Assembly (NCBI RefSeq): GCF_010747415.1
Contig: NZ_JAAGNZ010000001.1
Coordinates: 3,720,001-3,784,000, forward strand
Length of the DNA stretch: 64,000 nucleotides
Direction of reading: 5' to 3'
DNA from: Spirosoma agri
Lineage (GTDB): Bacteria; Bacteroidota; Bacteroidia; Cytophagales; Spirosomataceae
Shown here: positions 25,153 to 32,242 of the stretch, one piece after another
Numbering within the stretch: the first letter of the stretch is position 1
How the letters are laid out: every line of letters starts with the position of its first letter
Position numbers and translations under genes: made by a program
The notes under the pieces: model-generated
The model's input: only the letters and a program-made list of their open reading frames with translations
Database searches by the model: none
Told to the model about the DNA's origin: nothing

Positions 25153-25427
25153 CGGGGTAGCTCTTCGGTGAGTGAATCAACGTGGTGCGTGGTGCTGCTC
25201 TTGCCTGACCGGGTGGTGTAGTCGTAGCTGACCTTGCCTTTGCAGGTCGTAAAGTACACATCCCGGCCACCATCGTTGAACCGGTACACTTTGCAACCAT
25301 CGACTTCTAAAAGCAACATGGTGAGCTGGCCGGGGTTGTTGGTGGTGACCACATCGATGGGCGTCATTTTGCTTTTGCAGCTGGCTGCGATAAGCACGAG
25401 AGCCAATAAGGTAAAGATGCGTTTCAT
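25149..25427 (-). CDS. Small phage-encoded lipoprotein
   Basis: The 92-residue protein has a lipoprotein signal peptide, MKRIFTLLALVLIAASC, with the lipobox Cys at 17, so it should be attached to a membrane. The mature part contains GCKVYRFNDGGRDVYFTTCKG, a pattern I have seen in short Bacteroidota lipoproteins (DUF4884-like; recalled, not checked). Its role could be exclusion of other phages or help in lysis (an Rz1-like role), but it is not next to a recognisable lysis cassette. Confidence 0.7.
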   Translation of the reverse strand: MKRIFTLLALVLIAASCKSKMTPIDVVTTNNPGQLTMLLLEVDGCKVYRFNDGGRDVYFTTCKGKVSYDYTTRSGKSSTTHHVDSLTEELPR

Positions 25428-25454
25428 AAGGTACGGTTAGTGGTAAAGAACGGT

Positions 25455-25775
25455 TTACTGCGCTTTCGCCTGGTGGCGCTCCTTGGCCGACTTGGTCTGG
25501 TGACACTTTAGGCACAAACTGTTATAATTCTCGGGATCCCACGGCTCACCACCCTGATTGATGGATCTGATGTGGTCGGTGATGGTCGCCACGGTCAGTT
25601 TGCCGGCGGCTTCGCAGTGCACGCAGAAGGGGTGAGCCCGCAAATGATTCTTCGAGGTGCGTTTCCAGCGGGAGGAGCCGTAGATCTCCCGGTTTGGATT
25701 CTCCCGGCCCTGGTTAGCGGCAGCGGGCACTATTCCCCTGGAGGAGGGGCGTTTGACTTTAAAAACGGTGGGCAT
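25455..25775 (-). CDS. HNH endonuclease of the packaging cluster
   Basis: I chose the ATG at 25773-25775 (MPTVFKVKRPSS). The 106-residue product has a zinc CxxC (CVHC), a TDHI catalytic His motif and SLCLKCHQTKSAKE, the classic HNH order. A small HNH protein next to TerS/TerL is common in HK97-like phages and is needed there for cos-type packaging, which suggests cos ends for this phage. It opens the leftward late region. Confidence 0.9.
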   Translation of the reverse strand: MPTVFKVKRPSSRGIVPAAANQGRENPNREIYGSSRWKRTSKNHLRAHPFCVHCEAAGKLTVATITDHIRSINQGGEPWDPENYNSLCLKCHQTKSAKERHQAKAQ

Positions 25776-26043
25776 TGAACCAATTGATAAGGGCATCCAA
25801 AAATATAGAAAATATCTATAGGATAATAAATTAAATCAATTGTCTCGATAAGTAGTTGTACGGGGTTAAGCTAGTCCGTCAGGGAGTAGGGAAACGAAGT
25901 GTTTACCGGTTAGCGGGAACAGGGCAGCCGCTAGTTCGCGGGCCTAACGTTCCAGTTCGTCAGCGGTGGGTGGAGTGGGTTGATCGTTCATAAGGGTACT
26001 CAAGGTAACTTATGAAGAAGTGGCGGCTTGTTATACACAAAAG

Positions 26044-26082
26044 CCCGGCTAGTAGCTGGGCCCTGTTATCCTCTCTATCCAA
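26044..26082 (-). terminator. Hairpin with TGGATAGA element, copy 1
   Basis: GCCCGGCTA and TAGCTGGGC form a stem with one G-U pair. On the minus strand it is followed by CTTTTGTG and preceded by TGGATAGAG (26074-26082). Confidence 0.55.
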
Positions 26083-26151
26083 AATAATGTTTTAACCTAG
26101 TTAAAAGCACATTTGGCTTCTTCCTACTTGAAGGTTAGTAGGAAAGAAAAG

Positions 26152-26189
26152 AGCCCAGCGCAAGGCATCGGGCTTTTCGGATCTATCCA
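26152..26189 (-). terminator. Hairpin with TGGATAGA element, copy 2
   Basis: AGCCC (26152-26156) and GGGCT (26170-26174) close an imperfect stem. On the minus strand CTTTTCTTTCC follows, and GTGGATAGAT precedes it. Confidence 0.5.
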
Positions 26190-26307
26190 CGCCGCGCATG
26201 AGAAGTGAATCCCGTGCGCACAAGGTAACTATCAAAGCTACTGTTCAGAATACGGCTGGCAAAATGGTAACTTGGGCCGAAGTAAACCCCTCCTATTTGA
26301 AGCTGAT

Positions 26308-26532
26308 ATGAATGAACAACGGGTAGCTAACCAACCACTAAAGCTTGATGCGAGGGACATTAACAGAACTCTGCGCGCAACTAAGCTTGCCATTGATGAT
26401 TCTAAGAAACGCCTTGCCGAGTCAGTACATAGGCAGCAAGCCCTTAGTAATAAGCTTGCGGGTCTTTACCTGAAAATAGATGTACTGGGCGAGTTTATTC
26501 AAAAACTGAAAACTGATTGGGGTGTAATTTAA
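26308..26532 (+). CDS. Small coiled-coil phage protein
   Basis: I chose the ATG at 26308 (MNEQRVANQPLKL); a start 12 codons earlier is possible. The 74-residue product is a charged helix with heptad-like Leu/Ile spacing (KKRLAESVHRQQALSNKLAGLYLKI), so probably a coiled coil. No family is recognised. It is convergent with the small zinc-ribbon gene. Confidence 0.45.
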   Translation: MNEQRVANQPLKLDARDINRTLRATKLAIDDSKKRLAESVHRQQALSNKLAGLYLKIDVLGEFIQKLKTDWGVI

Positions 26533-26637
26533 GGGAGCCTCCAATTGGTATTTAGCTAGTGTACAATAGACACTTAGGCTTATCGGGTTTACATGGAAAC
26601 CAATCGTTGTCAATTGACTCTAAGCTAAGAATTACAT

Positions 26638-26838
26638 TCAGGGGGTATTACTCTTTGTAAATCGCCTGTTGCAGTGCGGACAATAGTACGAAGATCGAGA
26701 ATGCATTTTTGATCTAGGTTCCTTGCGGAGCAGATGAGCGCAGCGGGGACAGTTGGCTTTAGAGCTGAGCTTAAAGTACAAAAAGCTGCTGGCCGTCAAA
26801 GCACTAGTGAGCATACTGATAGGTAAGAGTGCATCCAT
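26638..26838 (-). CDS. Small membrane protein with zinc ribbon
   Basis: This 66-residue protein starts with a short hydrophobic segment (ALLPISMLTSALTASSFLYF) and ends with two CxxC pairs, CPRC and CPHC, 20 residues apart, followed by NRRF: a zinc ribbon. Such tiny proteins could tether a nucleic-acid or protein contact to the membrane. Function unknown. Confidence 0.5.
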   Translation of the reverse strand: MDALLPISMLTSALTASSFLYFKLSSKANCPRCAHLLRKEPRSKMHSRSSYYCPHCNRRFTKSNTP

Positions 26839-27192
26839 ACGAGTAGTTTATAATAGGTGTATTTTTACATAAATGTATGCTTAACAATCAATTAGTTAAC
26901 ATATAGCAATAAAAGAAAACTTAATATTTATTATTAGGTAAATGTACTAAGATATAAGTAAGTATAAATCTTGAAAATGACCTAGGTGATAGAACATAAA
27001 AAAGCCGAACCCTAGTAGAGTCCGGCTTAGTTAACTATCTCGTAGTATTCTATATAATAGACCTCTCTTATATAGTAAAGGTTCCTCCGCTTAATATATT
27101 TTGGTAGAATTTCATGGAAAGAGTTTGTGAAAAAATTAATACAGTAACTACATTGCTTTCGTGTTTACACGTCTATCTCGTTGTATTCGGCA

Positions 27193-27227
27193 CAGTCAGG
27201 TTGCCCGAAGGCAACCTGACTGTTTTT
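27193..27227 (+). terminator. Intrinsic terminator with CGAA tetraloop
   Basis: CAGTCAGGTTGCC (27193-27205) and GGCAACCTGACTG (27210-27222) pair perfectly around CGAA and are followed by TTTTT. It is one of the best terminators in the window, yet no recognised gene lies within 650 bases upstream on this strand. Confidence 0.8.
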
Positions 27228-27319
27228 GGTTTAACAAATCGCAACCAGTATATAGCATAGACTTTCTGATTTACTCAGTAGTGGCCCCTGAAAAGGGGTA
27301 TGTAACGTTAAGTGTATAC

Positions 27320-27353
27320 AAAAGCCGCCTCCCTTCTGGATGCGGCTTTTTTT
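27320..27353. terminator. Bidirectional terminator
   Basis: AAAAGCCGC (27320-27328) pairs with GCGGCTTTT (27342-27350), with T-runs on the plus strand and, less so, on the minus strand. It may end the leftward gene at 27395. Confidence 0.65.
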
Positions 27354-27394
27354 GTTTTTAGTTGGAGTTACCCAAGCTGGCGAGGTAGTTGTAG

Positions 27395-27907
27395 TTAATA
27401 GTCTAGGTAGGCAGACAAACGCTCACTAACGCGCCGTTGTCCAGCTTTTGCCTGTTTCAATTGCTTACGGTAAAGGGTCATTTGCATTTCAAAACGGATA
27501 TAACAGGACTCCCAGTAAGCGGTACGGGGTAGCCGGTGAATACGACCCTCCGTTTTTCTGATAGCAGCTTCAAGCCAATCGATTCGGGTTTGATACGTTT
27601 CATGCAAACGCCCGGAACAACTGGTAAGCAGTTGATGAGTGGCCGATTGGGGATTAACAGACTCATTAAGAAGAGTAGTCCATTCGACTTCAAGTTTTCT
27701 GATATGGGACGCGATTGGCTCACCATCGAAGGCTTCGGACGGTAGAGGCGTACGAAGGCCATTATCAAGGAGGTGAACGTGTACGACGATCCCGCCAGTC
27801 CTCACAAACTCACTAAGCACATCGAAGGTTTCTTCCAATGTGGAGAGTTGGGAGGAAAAAGGCCGAAATTGGCCCTCATTATCCATTGTTACGAATACTA
27901 AGATCAT
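27395..27907 (-). CDS. Hypothetical phage protein
   Basis: This 170-residue protein has an N-terminal alpha/beta part (ILVFVTMDNEGQF, GGIVVHVHLLDNG) and a long helical C-terminal half (residues 85-165), possibly coiled coil. No family is recognised. A start seven codons later (27886) is possible. It stands alone between the beta-roll gene and the small-RNA-like region. Confidence 0.55.
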   Translation of the reverse strand: MILVFVTMDNEGQFRPFSSQLSTLEETFDVLSEFVRTGGIVVHVHLLDNGLRTPLPSEAFDGEPIASHIRKLEVEWTTLLNESVNPQSATHQLLTSCSGRLHETYQTRIDWLEAAIRKTEGRIHRLPRTAYWESCYIRFEMQMTLYRKQLKQAKAGQRRVSERLSAYLDY

Positions 27908-28080
27908 GCAGGTCGAAAAGTAGGGTATCGTAAGCGTTGAGGTATAAAGCTAACGGTTAAACTACAATTAGAAAACGATGGGGGGTTATCTATCAAATGG
28001 GTTAGGTAAAGGGCTACGATTAAGCGTTACGCAACTGGCGAGATACGTGTATATTCACTAAAACGATCGATCAATAAAAC

Positions 28081-28105
28081 GCCCGGTAGCGTAGGCTGAT
28101 CGGGC
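28081..28105 (-). terminator. Terminator of the beta-roll protein gene
   Basis: On the minus strand CGCCCG...CGGGCG forms a short GC stem followed by TTTTATTG, 30 bases after the stop of the 657-residue gene. Confidence 0.6.
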
Positions 28106-28133
28106 GGGTAAAGCAAACCATACTCGCAAACCT

Positions 28134-30107
28134 CTATTTCTTATCCACGAGCTGCTTGACCAGCTGCTTGAGTTCATCAATCTCTTTCTGTTGCTCTTGA
28201 TTTTCCTTCAGTCTTTGCTGATCACTTTGCTGCAATTGCCGATTGGTTTTTTCCAGCTGAATGCTATACAGGGTCAGTTCCTCGATCTTGGCTAATAGCT
28301 TGGCATCCGTCTTGTGCAGATCATTACCCTGCTCAACCATCTCTTTGGCCGAGGGTACACCGGGCAGATGCTCATGCTCTTGAATGTACTGCTCAACCTG
28401 AGACAGGGGTTGCAATGCATAACCCGGCTTGAAGACGTAATCACTCCACTCGCTAGTGTTCTTGACGGCTACCTTCACCTTTTCGGTTAGAATACCTTTG
28501 CTCACAAACAGATTGTAGTCCGTTGGCGTCTTATCCACGCCCTGACCGATAATGATCGATTCCCCGTTGGTGCTCTGCAAGAATGATCCTTTCCGCTGCC
28601 ACAGGGCATCCGCAGCGCCTTCGCGAGCTGAACCATTCAGGCTGCCCAGAATCACGTTACCAGAACCGTCCACTGTCAGAAACTTGGTCTGATTAGTCAC
28701 GCTGGCGTTATTGCCGATAGTTAAATTCTGTAAGCGAAGACCTGATGTGCCATTCACGCCGGTACTGATGTGTAGCTTGGCCGAAGGAGCCCCCGTACCA
28801 ATACCAACGTTGGCATTGGCTCCCAAGACGATACTGTTGCTCTGGCTAACCCGAGCACGAGCACCGATGGCGGTAGCATTAGTCAGGTTAGGTGTGTCAG
28901 GTGTAACATCAGCCGCAAAGCCAATGAAGACGTTTTCATCGTTACGGCTTTCTACACCCGCGAAACGGCCAATGGCCACGTTGTGAGTGCCTGTACTGTT
29001 GCGCAGTAGTGAGCCATCGCCAATGGCCGTATTGCCCAGGCCAGTGGTGGTGGTACTGCCCGACGCGTTCCCCATGAACAGGTTGTATGAACTGGTAGTG
29101 TTGTAGCCTGCCTGTTGACCCAAAAACATATTACCTGTACCAGTAGAGTTGGTGTAGCCAGCCGCACTACCAATAAAGACGTTGGCCTGACCAGTAGTAT
29201 TGCCATAACCCGCCTGATAACCCATGAACGTATTCTGGGATCCGGTTGAATTGCTACTCCCCGTTGAGGCACCCACAAATGTATTATTAGCGCCCGCATT
29301 CGTGGTATAACCTGCACCGCTACCGATAAACGTATTTTGGGATCCTCTATCATTGCTGTAACCAGCTTGGCCCCCCAAAAATGTATTGCTGAAGCCCGTG
29401 GTATTACTGATGCCGGTTAGAGAGCCATAAAAAGCATTTTGCGAGCCGGTTGTCGTTGAATAACCGGCCTGGTTACCCGTAAAGGTGTTGTCGGAACCTG
29501 TCGAGTTATAGTAGCCGGCTGAGCTGCCTAGGAAGACATTTCGGCCACCGCTCGTATTAGTGTAGCCAGAGCTACTACCCAGGAAGGTATTTGTTGTACC
29601 TGTATTGTTTTTGTAGCCTGAAAAATAGCCGATGAACGTGTTGTCATTACTGCCCGCATTGGTTCGACCGGCTGAATGACCTAGAAAAACATTTCTCTCG
29701 CCATAGTTACTGAAGCCTGCTTCGTTGCCAATAAACGTATTGTAGCTTTTATCAACATTGTTGAAGCCGGCAGCGTAACCAATGAAGATATTTTCCAAAC
29801 CCGACGTAATGCTGTAACCTGAGCGAGACCCCATACTGACATTACGGCTACCCGATCTGTTGTTATGCCCTGCATTAAAGCCAACGAATGTATTTTCATG
29901 GGCGTTTTGCGAGCTTTGACCAGCCCAATAGCCTAAAAAGGTATTGCTACTGCCATTAACGGCAGTAGCCGTCATTGGGCCAATCAGTGTATTGTAAAAA
30001 CCGGTACCGGTCGAGTTGGATTCAGTAATTACGTAATTGCCTTGTGCCTGCACCAACCCAGGCAGCATAAGCAACAGAAAAACCAGTGAAAAGTAGAGTC
30101 GTTTCAT
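28134..30107 (-). CDS. Secreted beta-roll surface protein with 17-residue repeats (YadA-head-like)
   Basis: This 657-residue protein has a Sec signal peptide (MKRLYFSLVFLLLMLPG, ending near VQAQ). Residues about 53-405 are some 21 repeats of 17 residues with the consensus N-x-F-h-G-x-x-A-G-Y-x-N-x-T-G-S-x, a left-handed beta-roll like YadA or tail-fibre heads. IGARARVSQSNSIVLG and VGIGTGAPSAKLHIS follow, then a domain with HLPGVPSAKEM and KLLAKIEELTLY, known from many Bacteroidota surface proteins, and a final coiled coil. The repeats show as a 51-bp periodicity in DNA. It lies in the prophage but is exported, so it may be a lysogenic-conversion adhesin rather than a virion fibre. Confidence 0.8.
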   Translation of the reverse strand: MKRLYFSLVFLLLMLPGLVQAQGNYVITESNSTGTGFYNTLIGPMTATAVNGSSNTFLGYWAGQSSQNAHENTFVGFNAGHNNRSGSRNVSMGSRSGYSITSGLENIFIGYAAGFNNVDKSYNTFIGNEAGFSNYGERNVFLGHSAGRTNAGSNDNTFIGYFSGYKNNTGTTNTFLGSSSGYTNTSGGRNVFLGSSAGYYNSTGSDNTFTGNQAGYSTTTGSQNAFYGSLTGISNTTGFSNTFLGGQAGYSNDRGSQNTFIGSGAGYTTNAGANNTFVGASTGSSNSTGSQNTFMGYQAGYGNTTGQANVFIGSAAGYTNSTGTGNMFLGQQAGYNTTSSYNLFMGNASGSTTTTGLGNTAIGDGSLLRNSTGTHNVAIGRFAGVESRNDENVFIGFAADVTPDTPNLTNATAIGARARVSQSNSIVLGANANVGIGTGAPSAKLHISTGVNGTSGLRLQNLTIGNNASVTNQTKFLTVDGSGNVILGSLNGSAREGAADALWQRKGSFLQSTNGESIIIGQGVDKTPTDYNLFVSKGILTEKVKVAVKNTSEWSDYVFKPGYALQPLSQVEQYIQEHEHLPGVPSAKEMVEQGNDLHKTDAKLLAKIEELTLYSIQLEKTNRQLQQSDQQRLKENQEQQKEIDELKQLVKQLVDKK

Positions 30108-30254
30108 ACTATATAAGATTATAATTTAATAGCCTAAGCTAACAGAGATAGTTGTAGCAAATTCCAAGCAGCTATCCTTTTTACTTTTCGGCACTGTCCG
30201 TTCTAGTTTAAGTAACATTACTGGAATAGAGTAGCTCCTTAGTTCTTACAACAA

Positions 30255-30302
30255 AAACGCCCGGCTCAAGATGACCGGGCGTTTCCTCTTCTATCCACAC
30301 CA
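30255..30302 (-). terminator. Hairpin with TGGATAGA element, copy 3
   Basis: AAACGCCCGG (30255-30264) and CCGGGCGTTT (30275-30284) form a perfect 10-bp stem. On the minus strand TTGTTG follows, and GGTGTGGATAGAAG (30289-30302) precedes it. Confidence 0.65.
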
Positions 30303-30306
30303 TATT

Positions 30307-30366
30307 TAGACGAGGTATCGCCGTCTATAGACGGGAATCCGGTCTAATGTCGTCTAGGCTCGTCTA
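30307..30366. repeat. Cluster of CGTCTA/TAGACG hexamers
   Basis: Exact copies lie at 30307-30312 (TAGACG), 30322-30327 (CGTCTA), 30328-30333 (TAGACG), 30351-30356 and 30361-30366 (CGTCTA), and a near copy GGTCTA at 30341-30346. The middle pair forms the palindrome CGTCTATAGACG. Possible operator or iteron set. Confidence 0.6.
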
Positions 30367-30400
30367 AGCCTTTGTTCGGTTTTAGGTAGGATGATTAAGA

Positions 30401-30445
30401 TACCCGGCCACAAGCGCAGCCGGGTAGTCTGCTTCTATCCACACC
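30401..30445 (-). terminator. Hairpin with TGGATAGA element, copy 4
   Basis: TACCCGGC (30401-30408) and GCCGGGTA (30419-30426) form a perfect 8-bp stem. GGTGTGGATAGAAG on the minus strand (30432-30445) is identical to copy 3. It lies 28 bases after the last gene of the six-gene operon. Confidence 0.6.
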
Positions 30446-30472
30446 CTGATAGCTATTCGCTACCAGATATCG

Positions 30473-30700
30473 TTAGGCCCACCGGAGCAGGCGCTGTATC
30501 GTATCGCGGGTCTGGGCCCGCGTTGGTTTGACTCGTTTGTATCTGGGAAAGCGCCAGCGAACATTTATTTCCTTAGAAACCTTGACAATCTCTCCAGTTA
30601 ACGGATCCGGAAACCAGAAATGCAACCAAGTTGTGTAATTATAAGATTCACCTTCATTGACTGACGCAGGCCCTTTTATGGTGTAATACGGATCGTTCAT
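30473..30700 (-). CDS. Small hypothetical phage protein (end of six-gene operon)
   Basis: This 75-residue protein has a beta-rich N-terminus (YYTIKGPASVNEGESYNYTTW) and a basic C-terminus (RFPRYKRVKPTRAQTRDTI) that could bind nucleic acid. Its start overlaps the stop of the upstream gene by four bases (ATGA). No family is recognised. It is the last gene of the leftward operon starting at 32242. Confidence 0.55.
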   Translation of the reverse strand: MNDPYYTIKGPASVNEGESYNYTTWLHFWFPDPLTGEIVKVSKEINVRWRFPRYKRVKPTRAQTRDTIQRLLRWA

Positions 30701-31134
30701 GCGAAGAATAGTTTATACTGACCGCGATGATCGACTCTTGCTTCGGGTTCATCGGCGATAACTGGCTTTGCAACTTGTTGACCGAAATACACTTCGGGGC
30801 CAACAAACACCAACTCTCTATTACCACATTTTACCTGCATACCTTCGTAAGAACGTCTCCGGTTGCCTTTATCAACCTCAACAAAATGATTTATGTACCT
30901 TAAAGGCTTCAGTTCGCCTTTATAGCTAGATAGGTCCACGACCCGCTGGCAGTCAATAACTTTCCAGCCTTGATTGCCCCCCTTTGATACGGCACCCGTG
31001 GCCACCCATTCCTCATTTTGCCACATGAACGTTTGACATTTGCCGCCATCGACAATGCTTTGGCAGGATATCTTTTTGTCCATCTCCTTGAATTTGGCCT
31101 CAGGGACAAATACGGTAGCATCGTAGTAGCTCAT
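30697..31134 (-). CDS. Hypothetical phage early protein with C-terminal GQYKLFF motif
   Basis: This 145-residue protein has several Cys residues (SCQSIVDGGKCQTF, CQRVV, KCGN) and mixed alpha/beta composition. The C-terminus GQYKLFFA resembles the bacterial sliding-clamp-binding pentapeptide QL(S/D)LF in a relaxed form, and the neighbouring 159-residue protein ends in a closer match. It starts three bases after that gene's stop. No family is recognised; a role in taking over host replication is a guess from the motif. Confidence 0.6.
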   Translation of the reverse strand: MSYYDATVFVPEAKFKEMDKKISCQSIVDGGKCQTFMWQNEEWVATGAVSKGGNQGWKVIDCQRVVDLSSYKGELKPLRYINHFVEVDKGNRRRSYEGMQVKCGNRELVFVGPEVYFGQQVAKPVIADEPEARVDHRGQYKLFFA

Positions 31135-31137
31135 AGC

Positions 31138-31617
31138 TCAGAATAACATGAGTTGACCTTTGCTACCGACCTGCGGATCCGGCACCACGACAGGCTTGGC
31201 TACAAGTAGGGCTTCTAGCTTGATTTGCTGCTGCTTCAGCTGATACCCTGCCGTAACCGGGTGGTTGTGCGGCTGATTGAAGTGATAGCCCAGTTCATGC
31301 GCGATGATCGTATTTCCCTCGATCGCCAGATTGAACCACGTCAGACAGTGATTATGCACGTGGTAGCCACACAGACAGAAGTAGGCCAGCTGGAGGGTAT
31401 GGTAGCCGGCCCCGTTGCTGTAGAACGATAAGCGGGCATTATGCTTCTGCTGACAGGGCAAACCCGTTTTGATCCAGCCCATGTCCAGCCCCACGATCGT
31501 GCCAGTGCTGTACTCCTGCTTCGTTGCTGTTACGTGGATCTGGCCGAGTTCGGGGGTAACGACGATGAACGAATCCCCGTCGCGGAAGGACTGTTTATTG
31601 ACCAAGTAGGTGTTCAT
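31138..31617 (-). CDS. Cys/His-rich phage early protein with C-terminal QLMLF motif
   Basis: This 159-residue protein has a beta-rich N-terminal half and a middle rich in Cys and His (FCLCGYHVHNHCLTW, then HELGYHFNQPHNH), which could bind zinc, although the spacing matches no zinc family that I know. The last five residues, QLMLF, fit the beta-clamp-binding consensus QL(S/D)LF and sit at the exposed C-terminal end. It overlaps the upstream gene by 23 bases. Function unknown; interaction with DnaN is a testable idea. Confidence 0.6.
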   Translation of the reverse strand: MNTYLVNKQSFRDGDSFIVVTPELGQIHVTATKQEYSTGTIVGLDMGWIKTGLPCQQKHNARLSFYSNGAGYHTLQLAYFCLCGYHVHNHCLTWFNLAIEGNTIIAHELGYHFNQPHNHPVTAGYQLKQQQIKLEALLVAKPVVVPDPQVGSKGQLMLF

Positions 31618-31900
31618 AGCTCTTTATCTTTTTTCTGACCCATTCGACGTGTTCCTGCAATAGAGTCTCAACCTGTTGCCAGGCCTCGACCTCCGTTAAT
31701 TTGGCTTCCAACAGCTGAACGCCATCGGTGTAGTACGGCCGGCGGTTGCTGATCACCCCGTCCTGATCCGGTGGGTGCAGCAGCGTGTAGAAGTTGCGAC
31801 CCGGCACCTGCCCGGCGAACGACCAGGCTTTGACCTCTACCCCGTCCGGGAGGTAGATCACGGTGCCGTACTCAAGTGCTTTGAGTTCGTCGGCCGTCAT
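31595..31900 (-). CDS. Hypothetical phage early protein
   Basis: This 101-residue protein combines a small beta domain (GTVIYLPDGVEVKAWSFAG) with a C-terminal helix (KLTEVEAWQQVETLLQEHVEWVRKK) that may form a coiled coil. It is ATGA-coupled to the upstream 63-residue gene and overlaps the next gene by 23 bases. No family is recognised. Confidence 0.6.
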   Translation of the reverse strand: MTADELKALEYGTVIYLPDGVEVKAWSFAGQVPGRNFYTLLHPPDQDGVISNRRPYYTDGVQLLEAKLTEVEAWQQVETLLQEHVEWVRKKIKSYEHLLGQ

Positions 31901-32088
31901 AGACTGATCTTTTTACAGTTATCGGCTGACACGGTCTTCTTCGACTCAGAGGCCTTATCGGGCTGAACAATGAGTTTACCCCCGTCTGTCCAGTGAATCA
32001 CCGTCGCTTTGTAAGTACCCCGAACGTGGCCCTTCACAAGCTTTGTAACCGATACCCGGTCGCCGGGCTTAATGACGGGTGATTTCAT
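31897..32088 (-). CDS. Small KOW/SH3-like phage protein
   Basis: This 63-residue protein contains IKPGDRVSVTKLVKGHVRGTYKATVIHWTDGGKLIVQ, which looks like a single SH3-type barrel of the KOW kind, often found in RNA- or protein-binding modules. It lies second in the leftward operon, overlapping the small membrane protein gene by 20 bases. Confidence 0.55.
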   Translation of the reverse strand: MKSPVIKPGDRVSVTKLVKGHVRGTYKATVIHWTDGGKLIVQPDKASESKKTVSADNCKKISL

Positions 32089-32242
32089 AGCTAGAGAGAG
32101 CAGCGTGCTTGACGACGACTTTGTGGGGTTGACCGAACAGGCCAGGGCGAACGGGCTGGCTCGTCTGCTGTACGGTATTCAGGCAAATACGGTAGGTGTA
32201 GGCAGCCAGCAGGAATAGGGCGACGGGGATAACTTTTGTCAT
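32069..32242 (-). CDS. Small single-span membrane protein
   Basis: I chose the ATG at 32240-32242 (MTKVIPVALFLLAAYTYR); codons further upstream would run into the divergent promoter region. The 57-residue product has one hydrophobic helix at residues 3-17 and a basic, soluble tail. It is the first gene of the leftward operon, divergent from the repressor. Function unknown; a membrane role such as exclusion is possible. Confidence 0.5.
   Translation of the reverse strand: MTKVIPVALFLLAAYTYRICLNTVQQTSQPVRPGLFGQPHKVVVKHAALSSYEITRH

Larger units (their letters stand above)
25776..26307. other. Intergenic region with two minus-strand hairpins
   Basis: No gene is supported in these 530 bases. Two hairpins oriented as minus-strand terminators lie at 26044-26062 and 26152-26174. 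Each has TGGATAGA on the minus strand just before the stem (26075-26082 and 26182-26189). The late promoter for the packaging genes is expected between 25780 and 26000, but I cannot pick a convincing one. Confidence 0.5.
26839..27394. other. AT-rich intergenic region with three hairpins, possible small RNAs
   Basis: The first 150 bases are strongly AT-rich. Three terminator-like hairpins follow: 27001-27028, 27193-27222 (perfect 13-bp stem, CGAA loop, then TTTTT) and 27320-27353. No convincing protein gene feeds the plus-strand terminator at 27193, so short plus-strand RNAs are possible. The one frame open across the region spans the hairpins and looks spurious. Confidence 0.45.
30108..30472. 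other. Intergenic regulatory region with CGTCTA cluster and two hairpin elements
   Basis: No gene is supported. It holds two copies of a terminator-like hairpin with GGTGTGGATAGAAG before it on the minus strand (30255-30302 and 30401-30445), with a cluster of CGTCTA/TAGACG hexamers between them (30307-30366). It separates the six-gene operon from the beta-roll gene. Confidence 0.6.

Noticed and set aside
27161..27361. 66-residue plus-strand frame
   Set aside because: It runs through two intrinsic terminator hairpins and has unlikely composition (many Cys, Phe, Arg).
31280..31330. HELGYHFN as a zinc protease site in the 159-residue early protein
   Set aside because: The spacing is HExxxH, not HExxH, and the protein has no protease-like surroundings.
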